Source of the DNA: Mesocentrotus franciscanus
Lineage: Eukaryota; Echinodermata; Echinoidea; Camarodonta; Strongylocentrotidae
Direction: 5' to 3'
NCBI GenBank assembly: GCA_037976565.1
Contig: CP137674.1
Span: 10,057,587-10,121,586 of the forward strand
DNA length: 64,000 nucleotides
Shown here piece by piece: positions 33,910 to 48,900 of the stretch. Under the pieces are notes generated by a model that had not been told where the DNA came from, ran no database searches, and worked only from the letters and a program-made list of their open reading frames with translations. Position numbers and translations under genes: made by a program. Within the stretch, counting starts at the first letter, position 1. Every line of letters begins with the position of its first letter.

Positions 33910-36900
33910 ATGATGGCTGCGCAAGACGAATTGGGTAAGTTAATCGCAATGAAATATCAATAAATTCTAATTGCTATCTGCTCACATAAAATTAGATAGG
34001 GTAGCGGAGATTAATTAAGATAACAATGTATCACTCCACCTAAACCGATGATTAGATTTGGAGAAATGGAGAAAATAATGAGATGAGTGAGTGAGTGAGA
34101 ATTCGCGTTTGCGACAAACCGAATTGAATGAATGGGTGTCGCATTCACATTGCATTGCGGGCCGCGGGAGGAGGGACCTGTCGTGATTGTGCGGTGAAAT
34201 GAGCTGATTCACGGCACATTGTTGACTAGACAGAAATAACCGTCTGGTATGGGTCATTCTTTAATAAAACTGACATTTGTTGACATTCCCCATACACAGA
34301 CGGTACCCCATACGGCTCGCACCGGGGGGAGAGATTGAGCCGATTTTGCCCTACTTTTAGGTCAAAAACTTTCTCCCACGATTTTCCTTATTTAGATCTA
34401 ATTTTCTGAATTCTAAATCAGATAGAAATAAACTTTGAATTTTTTTTCTCCTATGTACAGTTGTATAAGTTTTATTACCTATTTCTAAATGCGAAATTTA
34501 CGGACTTACGTATATGAATTATCCGATTGTTTATCTCAGAACCAAGAAACGGCATTCGAACTGGTAATCTATGACATGACCCGGCCGATATATTTCGGGT
34601 CAACCGACCAAAACAAGCCCAATGGCCAATCAGAGCACGTGTTTGATATTGGGCTTATGAATATTCAAACATCACCGGCTCAAGCCGGGCTGACTCATAC
34701 GTAGCTATTGGACGTTCGAAAAGAAAAATGAATATTCATCAACTCAAACCAAGATGGCTGACAACAAATCATGTTGGCTACAAGACTTTCTCGGATTAAT
34801 CATTAATATAGGATCTAAATGAGCAAGCTATCGTAAGTCAAAGTAGATATTTCTGTGTTACTTTTCATCTTAAATATTATTCAGTGTAATATTGCAGCCA
34901 AATTGGATATGTGAAGACGTAAAGAGTGAAAAATCTCGATGCATATCTCATTCATCGCGGTCCGGCCGAACCGAACCATTCCTCCCGTACAGTCCCCATA
35001 GGACGTTCTTCAGTCTATGTATAGAGGCGGTCAGAGGAGCCAGATGCAATCTCAGCGGAACAACCGTCGATATCAGAGACTGAAGCTTTCGGTCTAATTG
35101 TTGACATGACAGTCGCTGTGTTTATCATGCCTTTAGATTGTGTAATGAAGTAGGTGGAAAGATATATAACCATTGACTATTCATTGTGCTCTGTATCATG
35201 AAGTCAAATGATTGAGAGTTAGACAGCAATTTAGCTGTGGGCTTGTTGCTGTCATCAAAAAGAGGAAATTAATTAAATAATTGAATTATCGATGTGAAAA
35301 AGAGGAGGAAACATCTGACTTTATCTTTGACTCTTTGACTTGAGTTTGATCATAATTCATGTTGATATCTGATTTTGAGAATGAGATAAAAACAAAAATC
35401 AAGGCAGCTGAAAAGCTGAAATAGGCAAAAACTAAACATTCAAAATCATTTGAAAAATGTAAGGATCAATTCATGTTTCCACCTGATTAATCTAGTCAGT
35501 AGAGGCGCATGGCCAGTTCGGGAGGCTCTCTCCCATTATTGGAGACTTAATAGGCCTTACAAAAGAAACAACATCAACAACAAAGCAATTTTTCCCTGCA
35601 AATTTGTTGTCTCTCTGACTCTGAGGTCAGAAGCCCATTATGGCATTGGTTTTGTGTGTGGATCATAACAAAAGTAGAAGGTGAAATTTTAAAGACACAT
35701 AGAAGTCAGCTCTCATGGGGAATTTGACACCGTTCGGGTGTTTACCTAGTAACAGGTGTTGTCAATCACCAGGGTAAGCCTTCAGTTTTATGACCATTCA
35801 ACCTTATGTAATGCTTTGCTTTTCCCTCACCCGATCCGAAGCGGGATCCGAAGCTAGACTCTCCGAGAGATTAGGGAGTAATTCTTGACTGGCCTACGGG
35901 TTTGCTGTGTGTAGATTTGTACTCCCATTAATGTTATTTCCACCAAGTCTGGTGTCAGTGAATTATGGCCTTCTGTACATGGAAACTTGACGATCCACTC
36001 ACTTTAAAGTAGATGGTCAAAAGGGGCCATTTTTCATGAGGAATCTGCTCGAGTGCTCGTAATATTTTTATTTTGAGCTTAAAAAAATTCAGTACACTTT
36101 TGCATCAGCAACTTACCTGTATAAAACAAGAAAAAAATAAAAGTTCAGAAAGCTCACACTCAGGAATGTGCCCTTCATGTACTCTACATTATTGTAATTG
36201 CAAAAATCATTTTCTTTCTTTACTACTTTTCAGAATTACTCGACAGAGTATTCCTGCGGATTGGTTCAGCTGAGAGCGATGACCAGCTTGAGAATGTTGT
36301 CTGCCGTTTCCTCCCCCCTGTGCTTCTCAAGCTTTCCAGTAGTCAAGAAGGAGTCAGGAAGAAGGTAATAGCAAAAACTATTGCATCCGGGATCACTTGA
36401 CCCTTGGGACAACTTGGACTCAACAGATAAATTAAGGCAAAGTTTGCCAAAAGAGCTTGAATTTATCTTTTATACAAAAGACCACATCTGATCAGTTAAC
36501 AATTATTTTTTGTGTATCTGAGAAGACTGAGATTTTGCTTCTTTGGCAGGCGTGCAACAGATGATTAAGTTCAGACTTCCGTCCATGTCTCCCATAGTTA
36601 GAAAACCCCCAATTGGGAACGACAATTTTGATTGGCCAACACTGTTTGAAAGTTCAAATATAGGGCCAGGGATAGGTTCATGACATTTTTTGTAACAGAT
36701 CTTGTAATACTAATTTTTCACTATTTGTCAGGATATTACTAGTGCAAAAGAATACTTCCTTGTTTATGAGTTGTTTTTTTTAGAACTGTTATTAATATTA
36801 GAAAAGTTGGTATTTTCTAGAAGCATTTACAATGGGTGGTATTCTCATAAGTTAAGCCGGGACTAAGTCCAGACTAAACAAGAATTTTAGTTCACACTTC

Positions 36901-39900
36901 TATGGAATGCTAAGTTTCATCTTCCTCCTTCAATATTCATGACAAAGATAATCTACCAAAGACTATTGAAAATCGTTTCATACTCATATTATCTTTTTCT
37001 TCCCATTTCATTGCAAAATTAATATTTTGGACACTTTTCATTGCAGGATTAAAATAATCTGTACAGGGTAAATGAGTTGGCAACAGGCACTCCATAAAAG
37101 TGTGAACTAGTTAAGCCAGGCTTAACTTAGTACGCGCTATCAGAATACCACCCAATGTTTTTAACAAAATTGTTTTACCACAGTTTTAGCTTTTCTAGAG
37201 CTCTTTTAGAGCTTCCCATAGCTAATTTGCTGCCTGCTTGAAACATCTTGCAAAAACTACATGTGGCAAGAAGAGTGAGCAACTATTGTTCTTCCTGTTG
37301 ATTTTCTTTTTTTTTCTCCTCTTTTGATGTAGGTCCTGGAACTGCTGGTTCATGTCAATAAACGGCTGAAGAGTAGACCCCAGGTTCAAATCCCTGTTGA
37401 ATCTTTACTGTTACAATACCAGGACCCATCTAGTATTACGTTTGTCACTGTAAGTACTGAAATGGTTATGAGAATTGATCACAATCCACTGAATGAATGG
37501 ATGCATTTTTAGTAAACAAAAAATTGTGCTATTTTTACAACTGTTTGAAACTCTTTACAGCAACTGAATTCCAATGGAGACCATCTCCAAGAATATTGTG
37601 GTCATTTCCATAATGCATGCATTGTGAAAGTGAAGCCCACTATCAGTTATGGTGGACTAAGTCTTGATATGTATTATATTTGTGATATCCCAGTTCCAAA
37701 ACTACTGAGCTACATCTAGACTAGTGGATCTTTTTAAGTGACATTTCATTTCTCCCATCTGTTTATAAAAATCATGTCCCTGACAATGAATTTTCTATGG
37801 TTTGAGATTTTAGTTTTTAATGTCTGTTAGAATTTAACTATCTTGTACCTGAAAATTGACTTTCCTAGGTTTACAACTCATTGTTCATGTATTTCATCAT
37901 AATATTTGATGAATAATAATCTGGATTTATAAAGCGCTTAATACAAAATACCGTCTCTAAGCACTTAAAGGTTTTAATACCCTGGTCATCGGATTCATTC
38001 ATGCACAATGTGTACCATCTCTACTCCCTGGGGAATATTCCTACCATATGGACACTGGCATATGGCAATTTCTATCCCAAAGGCTTTCGTCATCCTACCA
38101 GGTCCCCATTTCTCTCATGGGTAAGGAGTGGCAAATGTAGATTAATGCCTTGTCAAAAGACTTGAATGACATGCTCTCCATTTTTCTGGTCCTTCAGAAT
38201 TTCACAATCTTGTACCTGAAAATGGGCTTCCCTAGACTTCAAATCCATTGTAAATATATTTTCATAGATATTCATTTTTTTTCCTGTCGGCAGAATTTCA
38301 CGATTTTGTACCTGAAAATGGGTTTTCCAAGACTTGAGATCAATAAGCAGGCTGAGCTGGCTCACTCACTCATCAAGTGTTTAGAAGGGAAACCCCCTCT
38401 ACAGCAAGATAGGTACGTCATGCTACATCTACCTCCCCAGCAAGCTCCTCAAAAAGTGTATACAGTGAAACCTGTCTATAAAGACCACTCAAGGGAGACA
38501 AGAAAAATGGTCTTTATAAACAGGTGGTCTTTATGTACAGATTGCTTTATTAAATGTTTCAATGAGAAACTGTTTTTTAGGAAAACAAAAAAATATGACC
38601 TTTATGGACAGGTGGTCACTAAAGCAGGTTTGACTATACTTGAATTGTACTTTAAATTTCCCTTGTATATTTAAGGATAGGCTAGGTATTGTTAAAAGTA
38701 ATCTAACAAAAATATATAAGTGTAAACATGTAAATATGTAATTTCATTGTGGCTTTAATACTGTGTGCTGTTCTCTACCCGATTTTTTCAATATCATTTT
38801 ATAGTAGTTGGTATGTAATTTTTTAAAATTTGGATGTATCATGTTTCCACAATTATCACATGATAATAAAATCTTTTACTGAAGGCTTTTCATTAAAAAA
38901 AAATATTGATGGTTTTGTAATCCCATATTTTTATTGAGCGAATTTTAATGCAAAGAAATATTATTTTGTCCTTTTATAAGGCGTTAAAAAAAAAAATGTT
39001 GCATTGCCCTTTGCGACGACCCCAAAATCTCTAAATCAACGGTTGGCTTTTTGATAAAGTTTTTTTTTTTTACTGTTTTTTAGAGAAAAACATGTTTAAT
39101 GAATAACAAAATATGTATTTTGTTTGTTTAAATGGGATATAAATGCATAAAATCATCAAATTATTCCCAAATCCTCACTTGTCTTCTGCCCTAGTTTCGA
39201 AATCCTGCTAGTGTAAACAAGTAGACCCCGGCATCGTGTACATGTATATTTCATGCACTGCACCAGCTAGAAACCTTCGAGATTTGGGCAACGTTCCTGG
39301 TTTTGAGTTTTTTGGGCTACGGTCACTGTTTTGAGGGGGGAAAGGAAATCCGACTGACAAAGGTTCTGGCACCTAAAGGGCAATACAACACCTTTTTAGG
39401 CCCCTTCACAGCCTCAGTCACTGCATCAGTAAATCTAAAAATAATTTTACGTGTATGTATATATGAATAGTAATGGGGGGAGGGGGGGGGGCGGGGCGGG
39501 GGTAGCGAACACTACAAAGACCATTATGTCATTTTATTTTGCTGTGGCAGTTCTTTATAGATGGTTCACTGTTCTGTAAGCAAGGGTTTATGGTGGCATT
39601 GCGTCATTTATGTCCTAACTCTGGAAACTATATATCAACGTATCCTTATCTCTCTGTCTTTTTCACTTCAGTATCCTCCAAATGTTAGTCCCTACCCTGC
39701 CTCATCTCAAGCTTCCGGACGACCACACAAAGAGGAGAGCCATCTTTGGTCTGAGTGAGAAAGTGGAAACCATTCACCTTCTCACCACTTTTCTAATGGA
39801 CTATCTTCTCTTACCCTACACCTTCAGGTGAGAATTTTTACCCTTTTCGTGACAATGGCAGTAGTAATATAGATGATGATGATGATAGTGATATTACAGA

Positions 39901-42900
39901 TGCTGATTTATGATGATGTAACAAACATAACGACCACAAAAGTTGTTGGTCTGAGTGAGAAAGTGGAAACCATTCACCTTCTCACTATCTTTTCACACAT
40001 TACAAATATGATGTAAATCGGTATTAATTTTTGCCATCAGCTAAATACTCCTCATTTAAGGGAAACAACTGTACATTAATTACCTTGTCTAAGATCATAC
40101 ACAACATAGTTTGTTACAATACAGGGCTTGATATTTACATGTCTATTGCACAAGGACCTCAACAATTTTATTACAGACTCAATAAAAAATGGTTAGATGG
40201 GAGACCTGTGTTAAAGATTCTAGTTTGAAGTATATTGTGTGGCTCTTTGAGTTAGGGTACATTTTGACTTCTACCCTCCCGCCCGACAGCCAACCCAGGC
40301 GTAGTCCATGAATATCTGGTCGGAAGAATTTCCTTGAATGCCAGGGGTGTTTCACAAAGACTAAGATCGACTTTAAGTTGGACTTAACTATGGCAAGCCA
40401 TTCATGACACTGCTTGCTCTCACCATTGGTCACTCAATTATGATCTTTAGATTTATCAAAAAATGTAAATTCTGTAGATTTGTGACCATGATTTGTACGT
40501 CTCTTGAGAGACCAATGCCAGTAAATGGTGAGAGCAAACAATGGCATGAATGGCCTGCCATAGTTAAGTCCAACTTAAAGTCGATCTTAGTCTTTGTGAA
40601 ACACCCCCAGGAGTACTAGATACTGCATAGACTACAGCTGTAAAACTAATGAAGCAAATACATTAAATCCCTGAGCTCTTAAAGATAAAGATAATTGGTA
40701 ATGAGAGCTTCCATTTCAATTTTTTGAGAGAGGGGCGTTTCCAAAACTGGTCGTTGCCTTTAATGTATTACCATTAATATGATCTTTGTACTCAACCCTA
40801 TCAGTGAAGAGAGACCCAACACAGCGCCAGCTGGAGGTCAGACTGGTGCAGCCAGCTCTAGTACGACCAGACCTAGCTCTGCCTCCCAGCAGCCCACCTA
40901 CCAGACACCGCCCGGTCTCAGCCCAAACGCCCTCAAGAGGTTGATAGGGGAACATGGACTACCGGATGCAAATACCATTGAGGAGGTGAAAATTAAATTT
41001 GTTTTGTCTGATTGCTTTTCAAATTTTGTTGACCTCTTCTGTGTTTCCACGTTTTTGTCATAAATGAACTCTGAAGTCTGAAGAATTGAATTTTTACTTG
41101 TAGTAGTAGTAGTATTAGAGGTAGACTTTATTGGTAGACTTTATTGGTATAACTTGTGTAGCACGAGGCTAATCTGTTGTTTTGTTTTATTGCTAAATCG
41201 GGCATGAAATATCTTCCATGGGAATAAACTACACCATGGAGATACCTGTTTTAGGTTCTGTATTTTAACCACAATATGGAAAGTGTTTATTTACAAATAC
41301 AAAAGAAAGCTGCTCTATTTCTGATTTTCAGTTAGTTATTATTAGCTAACAACAAGTTTTCTTTAGTTATATTTTTCATCTGGGTAGCCACACTTTTGTG
41401 TCCATTTAGCCACTTTGGTCAGTTTAAGCGTAGGGTTTGTTGTAATAATGTTATTTTATATTTTTGAAACCGGTAAATCTACACACATACATAGGACATT
41501 AATAAACTGTGTGAAGAGAAAAGTGAATTGATGAACAGTTATCTGAAGTATTACAAAATATGACTCAGAAGAAACAGAGAAAAATCTGTAAATCTACATT
41601 TTAAAAATCCTTCTGCATCAATATATTTTTATTATAACACTGAAGTCTCCACAGTACATTCTTTACTAAAGATATCTTTTCATTTTGCCTTTCTTTGATG
41701 TAGTGTAAAGTTGGTATTGTGCGTTTCCTGAGTGCCGACGTGTTGAGCGAAACAGACGTGGTTTGTCATCTCATTGTTGCAAGCTCTGATACCAGATATA
41801 CGTGAGTTTCGCCCCTGTTTCACCCATGAGGCATCCAAAAAGGGCCCCCAACACCCCTCAGACTCACTTTAAAAGGCTACCTCACCTCTCGCCCCCATCC
41901 ATTTTAACACAGCCGCAACCATATACCTGCCAAAAGTGTGCTTAGAGGGCAGCTTTTAATACATTTTTGGTGTTGTGATGAGGAGGAGTTGTGTGCTTTT
42001 AGCCCTACATGTATACGGGCAGAGAGTAGGAAATACTTAACAATTATACCCAATCCTGAATGGCCAGGGGGGTGTTTCACAAAGACTAAGATCAACTTTA
42101 AGTTGGACTTAACTATGGCAGGCCATTCATGCCACTGGTTGCTCTCACCATTAGTCTCTCAATTATGATCTTTAGATAATATTTTTTCCTTCAATAATGA
42201 ATTATCAAAAAATGTAAATTCTGTAGATTTGTGACCATGATTTGTAGTCCTTTGAGAGACCAATGCCAGTAAATGGTGAGAGCAAACAGTGGCATAAACA
42301 GCCTACCATAGTTAATTAAGTCCAACTTACAGTCGATCTTTGTCTTTGTGAAACACCCCCCAGGAATCACTATGAAAATGGCCTTGAGTTCCTCACCTAA
42401 GGTTAAGTTGCTCAAGTTTCTTGAAAAAAATTTAAAATTCTGTTCACACCATTGACAGTGACCTAAAACTAGTTCTGGCAAAGCTTTGTTATGAAGCTGA
42501 TAGTGAAACACTTTGCATTATCAAATATAGTGTACTGCCTTAATGGCCGTAATGGCCGCCTTGCTAAAGCCAGGGTAATAATCGGGGCGGCGCCAGGAGT
42601 GTCACGACGTGACGGACATGTGTGCTATATAAGAAGCCACCATTATTATTATCTTTTAGTATTCCAATGGTTTAAAAAGCTAAATTCATGTGGGATTTGA
42701 ATTAACATGAATATGTACACATAATAAATCAATTTGAAACTGTTTTCAAATGGTTACTTTTTGTATCCTTTGTTTCAATTTTCTTCACGATGACCAGTGT
42801 GGCAACTGCAGCAGATGTATTTCTGAAGAAAATTCATAGGTGAGTAAATTCAGGTTATTTCATTTGTCGTCATTTTGAAAAGGAAACAAATAATGAGGAG

Positions 42901-45900
42901 AGAAAATATTAGAGTGGTACTGTGAAAAATGGAAGAAAATAACAAAAAAGGAAGAAATGGGAACAAAATAATAAGCTTAACCAAGGTGTACTGGGCGTAG
43001 AGCTGGTGATATCATTAGGCTGGTTCACTCGTCCAGAACGTATAGTTTCATCTTCGCTTGCAGCAAACAAAGACCCAAATGTCTTTCAATTCAACAAAAT
43101 ATTTATCCAATAGTAACTAGAGTCAACAAATTAATTTCCAACATAGTATGGAAAACAATAATAAGCTATACCAGGCGTACTGTGCGCAGAACAAGTAATG
43201 TTAACATTAAACGGATTCACCTGACCAGCGACTACAACTAACCATATCCACAACTATTTTCTTGACCTACTCTTCAAAATGGCAGTGTAGGGCAGAGCAA
43301 ATGAAATGATATAATCCATCAGATTTTATGTCTGTAAAAATTTAGTATTTGTTAACACAATTAATAAAAATACCACTACAAACAATTTGAATGAAACGTG
43401 CTTAAACATTGCTACTATTGAAGTTGAATAACATAAAGAGTTGCTATAACAAATCCATAGGACTATATTGAAAGGGGTCACATTGTGTGACCATTCCTAT
43501 ATAAAATGATATATTACATATCATAACTGTCTTGGCATTTCTTTCAATGATTTCTCACAAAACAAATTAGTAAAATCACATTGCGTGATTGGTAATGTTG
43601 GGAAGGAGAATGCTTTTTTTTTAATTCCTGGAAGAAAGAAAAAACCACTAGAAATTCAAACCTATGACTTTTAGTACCAATTGCAATTTGTTAACATGAA
43701 AAACAAATTATTTCCTTATTCTTAGTGGGAAACAAGTTTCAGCTTCAGTATCAGTTTATGTTTCCATATTTCACATGATACAAATATTACAATATAAAAC
43801 AATATTTTGTAAATTATAATCACCCGAAACGAAATTAGTATTCTTTATTCCCATTATGTTGAGACATAGAGATGGTCGTACACCACTGAAAAGTAGCATT
43901 TTAAGGACTCAAAATGTCTTGTGCCTGTCTATAAGATGCACCCCTGACTTTCAGATTTTTCCGGCGGAAAAAAGGTGCCCCTGATACACAGAGGTTTACG
44001 TATGCGGTTACAATTAACTACACAGTTTCACAAATTCGTCTTTGATATATGGGCTTATTTTCATGTAAGTGTTCAAATGAATCGTGACACAAAACCATTT
44101 TTATGCCTCCGCTACAAAGTAGCCGGAGGCATTATGTTTTCTGGTTGTCCGTCCGTCCGTACGTACGTACGTCCCGTTCTCGTGATCGCGTTATCTCAAG
44201 AACCGATTGATGGATTCCCGCCAAACTTGGGTCATGTATGTATCTTGCTGAGCCAATGAACTGATTAAATTTTAGGGTCATGAGGTCAAAGGTCAAAAGT
44301 CGTGGGGCTCATTTTGTATGCAAAAACGGCTTGTGATCACACTATCGTTGGAACCGGTGGACGGATTACCATCAAACTCAAGACATGTATGTATCTTGCA
44401 GAGCCAATGAACTGATTAGATTTTCGGGTCATGAGGTCAAAGGTCATGGGGCTCATTATGTATGCATATAAATAGCTTGTGAAGGCATTATAATTAGAAC
44501 CGACAGATGGATTACTATCAAACTCAGGACAGGAATTTATCTTGCTTATATTCTGAGAACCTGTTAATGGATTACTATCAAACTTGAATATTAAAAATTG
44601 CTTCCGTTTTGGTCTGTAAAATCGCTCTATGGCGGAGGCATCATTTTCGACTGCACGCAGTCAAAGTTCCATCTAGTTCAAACAAGTGTTTCTCTTAATT
44701 AAATGGAGTTTTCCTGAACATTTGTCTAGCTAGATTTCTTATAAAAAGAGAAATGCATATCTGTTTGTAAACGTGCTGTATGAGATTTATGCAGAAATTA
44801 AAGAGCCAGAGTGCTAAGAAAATATTACTGTGAAGTCATGAGAGGGCTATACTTTGTTTCATGTAAATTTCCTTCATGTGTGTTTTCCTCTTTTTTTGAT
44901 GGCAGTGTCGTTGACTGGAATGACATGACCGTTGTGAGAAGACTGTACACCCTCTTCCAAGGCAGTGTAGCGGTCAAAGGACAGGTAAATAAATGGGGAT
45001 TTCCCCTCGTTCAATGAATGTTTCCACAATCGAGAGTGAACCTTCATGCCTTCTGGCAGCATAAGGGCCAGAAGGTTGGGGGAAGTGTTCCCCATGTGAT
45101 TTAAACATGTGAAAATGAATTAGTTTCTTGAGTGTCGTTTGGGGGGAAGATAACATGAATATTGTTTAAAAGGGGAGGGGGATGGGGGACGGGGAGGGTC
45201 TCAGGTTAGGTGGCCAAGTGCAGTTTTAATTAACTGTATATTGAAGATAATATGATTGTCATTAGACACAGTGACCTATATCTTTAGTATAGTTTATAAT
45301 TGTTATGATCTTAGCTTAATGTTAAATTGTACCAATAGTTTGACCTTGTCCATGCCCTTGAATGTTACGTAGGTTTGTATTCAATGTGAATTACAGTTTA
45401 CTATTCACGGTGGATAAACTTGTGTGAAAAGACATACAGACTTGATTGAAGGACACGAAATCAAGAGAAACTAATAAATTAAAAGATTGTTTGTATCGAT
45501 TTGTTTCAGCCCACACCTAAGCAAGAGGACAAGCGATCTCCTGTCGGCACAAGAACTCGACTAAAACTCTTCCCATACCTTCTGAGATCAAGACTAGCTG
45601 CGGACCAGTTTCCAGCATGTGTTCAGGTATAAGGGATGGATAATGCAGAAGCACAGATAGTTGTCAATATTACCCGTGAATTCTCTTGAAGAATTCCTTG
45701 AAGCTTGCTAATATTAGTTGATAACATTACTGAAAGGATACCTGTGTTAACATTCAGATGTATGTACTATGTCTTGTAATGACTTTCTTTTAACAGACTT
45801 ATCACGGATATCTATAAAACATACTTGACGTTATGACCCCAAATTTATCAGAAGTGTAGAATATAAGAAGATGTATCTCTTTCGTATCGTTTGCAAATGT

Positions 45901-48900
45901 TTAACTGCCATGTAGAGCCATGTACAGCTGCAACATAATTGCTATCACCAAGTTAAAACACATAGAATTTCCATTAAGTGTTATATGATGAAAGCATCGT
46001 TTATTAATTTGTTTTTTTAATAATTATCTTTGTTCATTACATTACTAATATATGCCACTTTTGCAAATACATGAAGTAAAAAGTGTTGGAAGTCTTTTAC
46101 AAATTTTCTATTTAAGAGGAAAAGTTTAACTTTGCATTTGATTTTCCTTGGTCAACTTGCAACAATTTGGATTAATTGTGGATCATAGACAAGCATTTTA
46201 TATATTTTATTATCAGATTGGCAGTTCCTTCTTGCCTCGGTGAAAACCCACTTTTTTCCCTTGCATGTCTAATCTAGGTCATCTTTGACTGCCTGTATGG
46301 TGCAAACTCCAACAACAAGCTCAAGTCTATGGCCGTACAGTTTGTGCACCATCTCTGCGCGGCCTGTAGCGATGCCCGCATGCAACCTATGGGACCTATA
46401 CTCCTCTCAGGCATGGTCAAACTTATCGCTGAAGCCAAAGACGTAAGCTCATTTTATTGATTTTATCTTTATTGCCACGAGTCAGAGATACTATTAATAT
46501 TTTGGTAGATTCATCTTACATATGTATGATTGAAGGGGAAGGGGGGTGGTGTGTTTCCGGATAATGATAAAAAACAAAGCCTTCTCTTTTGCCTTCGGAA
46601 TTAACGAAAAATATGAATCACATAGCACTAACTGTTATAATAAATATTTGCCCTTCATAATATTGTCCAACATATGTCAAAAAAGATTTATGCAATATTG
46701 CTTGTAAACTCCTTCATATTATTGTTTGAAATCAACTCTCCAGATAAGCAACCTGTTCTTATACCTGTGGGTGTAGCCATTATTGTAATACAGTCAAACC
46801 TGTCTATAGCGACTGCCCAAGGGAATCACAAAAAGTGGTCTTTGTAGACAGGTGGTCTTTGTAGACAGGTTCCTTTAGTACATGTTTCAATGAGAAACCA
46901 TTTTCAAGGGAAACAAAAAATGTGGTCTTTATAGACAGGTGGTCTTTGTAGACAGGTGGTCACTAAAGCAGGTTTGACTGTACTGTTTCTTTTTAGCTAG
47001 AGTTTCCATTTGTAGCTTGTACACATTTCAGAACTACATGTGCCAGGATTTATTGATGATAGAATGGATTTTATATACCAGGGGGGTGTTTCACAAAGAT
47101 CCTAAGTTGAACTTATCTCTAAGTTGGACTTAACAATTATGGAAAGCCATTAGCATCTATGAAAATATTTTGTACAAGTTATTTTAAAAGGCATAAAATG
47201 TTGATTCAAATCATTCATATTTTCTATAATATCAAGGAGATTTCATGTTCTTGATGTGGAATTTATGAAAAGTCTAAAATACTTGATTTTTCGCTTGTTA
47301 ATATATATTTTTTTTAAGGCTACAAATGGCTCTCCATAATTTTTAAGTCCAACTTAGAGTTAAGTTCTACTTAGGATCTTTGTGAAACACCCCCCTGTGT
47401 TCTTATTTCTTTCAGAATGTGAAACTAAGGAGCCTTGCTTATGTTGCTGTTGGAAGATTATCCAAGTGAGTATGATGTCTCGTCATCAGCAGTTATGTAT
47501 TTGGGGGAGAATAGGCCAAGTAAAGTCGTATTGCTCTGCCCTTTCTGCTTGAATATTGTCATCCCCTCTGGTTTTATTAGTAACCTGTGACAGACTGTCT
47601 CATGTTTTTCCATACTTATTGTGGGGTCAGGGACTTAGTTTTTAACCGGTTGATACCAGCATTTTTATATGCTCTTGAAAATGTTCTTGTTTTTAATGTA
47701 CTTGTTATGAAGAAAAGGGAGGAAGAAGATGTATGTTAGGCCTTGAACTCTACTTTTCTCTCTGTCTCTTTACTGAAATGCTTTGTTTGCCAAGGAATGA
47801 TTGAAAACTGGTGACGTGAAAATCAAGCCTTACATGATCTGAGGGATACTTAATGCTTTAAGATAGAAAATAATTATTGTCAGATGAAGTGCAAATAGAA
47901 TTTCACTTTTTGTTGTCTTGTTCTTTTACCATTACAATTATTCCCCTTTATTTCTCCATGACGAATCAACCAGGCGACTACCACAGCTTTTCACCAAAGA
48001 CATGGGCCTTCTGCAACAATTCTTTGATGCTGTCTGCAAGGTAAACCTATCCCCTCATACTTAAACTACCATGTTTCCAATGTCAACATTCTCTTGAGAT
48101 ATTTTATAGTTGTGAAGAATTTGGTAAATTAGTGAAAAAGTTGTGAATCATTCTAATGTCTGTTTCCTTCATAGCTTTCACATCTTTTTGTATGCATGCA
48201 TTTCAAATTATTCATTAATGAATTTGTATTTTCTGTGTCTGCTTTTCCAATTGGTTTATTTACCCTTACCAAAAATATCATTTCAATTGTATTCTGACAT
48301 GACTTTATTTTAGTCCTCTGAAGGCTATGTCATTTTTAATAGTTGTCAACTATGCAATTTCCACCAAGGTTAAGTCATTCTTGTTTACATTTCTTGGTTT
48401 CAACAAAAGCACACTTCATGATCAGTTGTTAGATATACAGTACAAGGAGTTTCTATCTTAAAAATTCGTCCATATTTTTTTCAAATGTATAATCACAAGA
48501 TTATCTCAGTTTGTAATTGCGATTTTGACCTTTTTCTTTCTAGGAAGAGGACGACACTCGATTACATGTCCAAGAGGCGTTGACTCTGATGGCCGTAGCC
48601 TACAAAGGGATCCAAGAACCCCTTGTACAGATCATGGAGGTCCTTATCATGGCTAACATTGACAAGGTATAGTCCCTTCTCTTTTCAAATGTTTGTTCTA
48701 TTTTATGAATGCGATGCTAACAGAGCTGACAAATGAAAAGTGATATTAGTACTGTGAAACCTGTTTAGCAACCTCCTGTAAAGACCACCTGTCTATAAAG
48801 ACCACATTTTCTCTTTACCTTGAATAGTGTTTTTCATTGAATCATGTGCTAAAGGAACCTGTACATAAAGACCACCTGCCTATAAAGACCACTTTTCTTG

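Noticed and set aside
38150..38674. 174-codon open frame across two exon-4 copies and a MITE
   Set aside because: It joins a pseudo-exon, the true exon and a transposon; the true exon ends at its GT donor at 38413.
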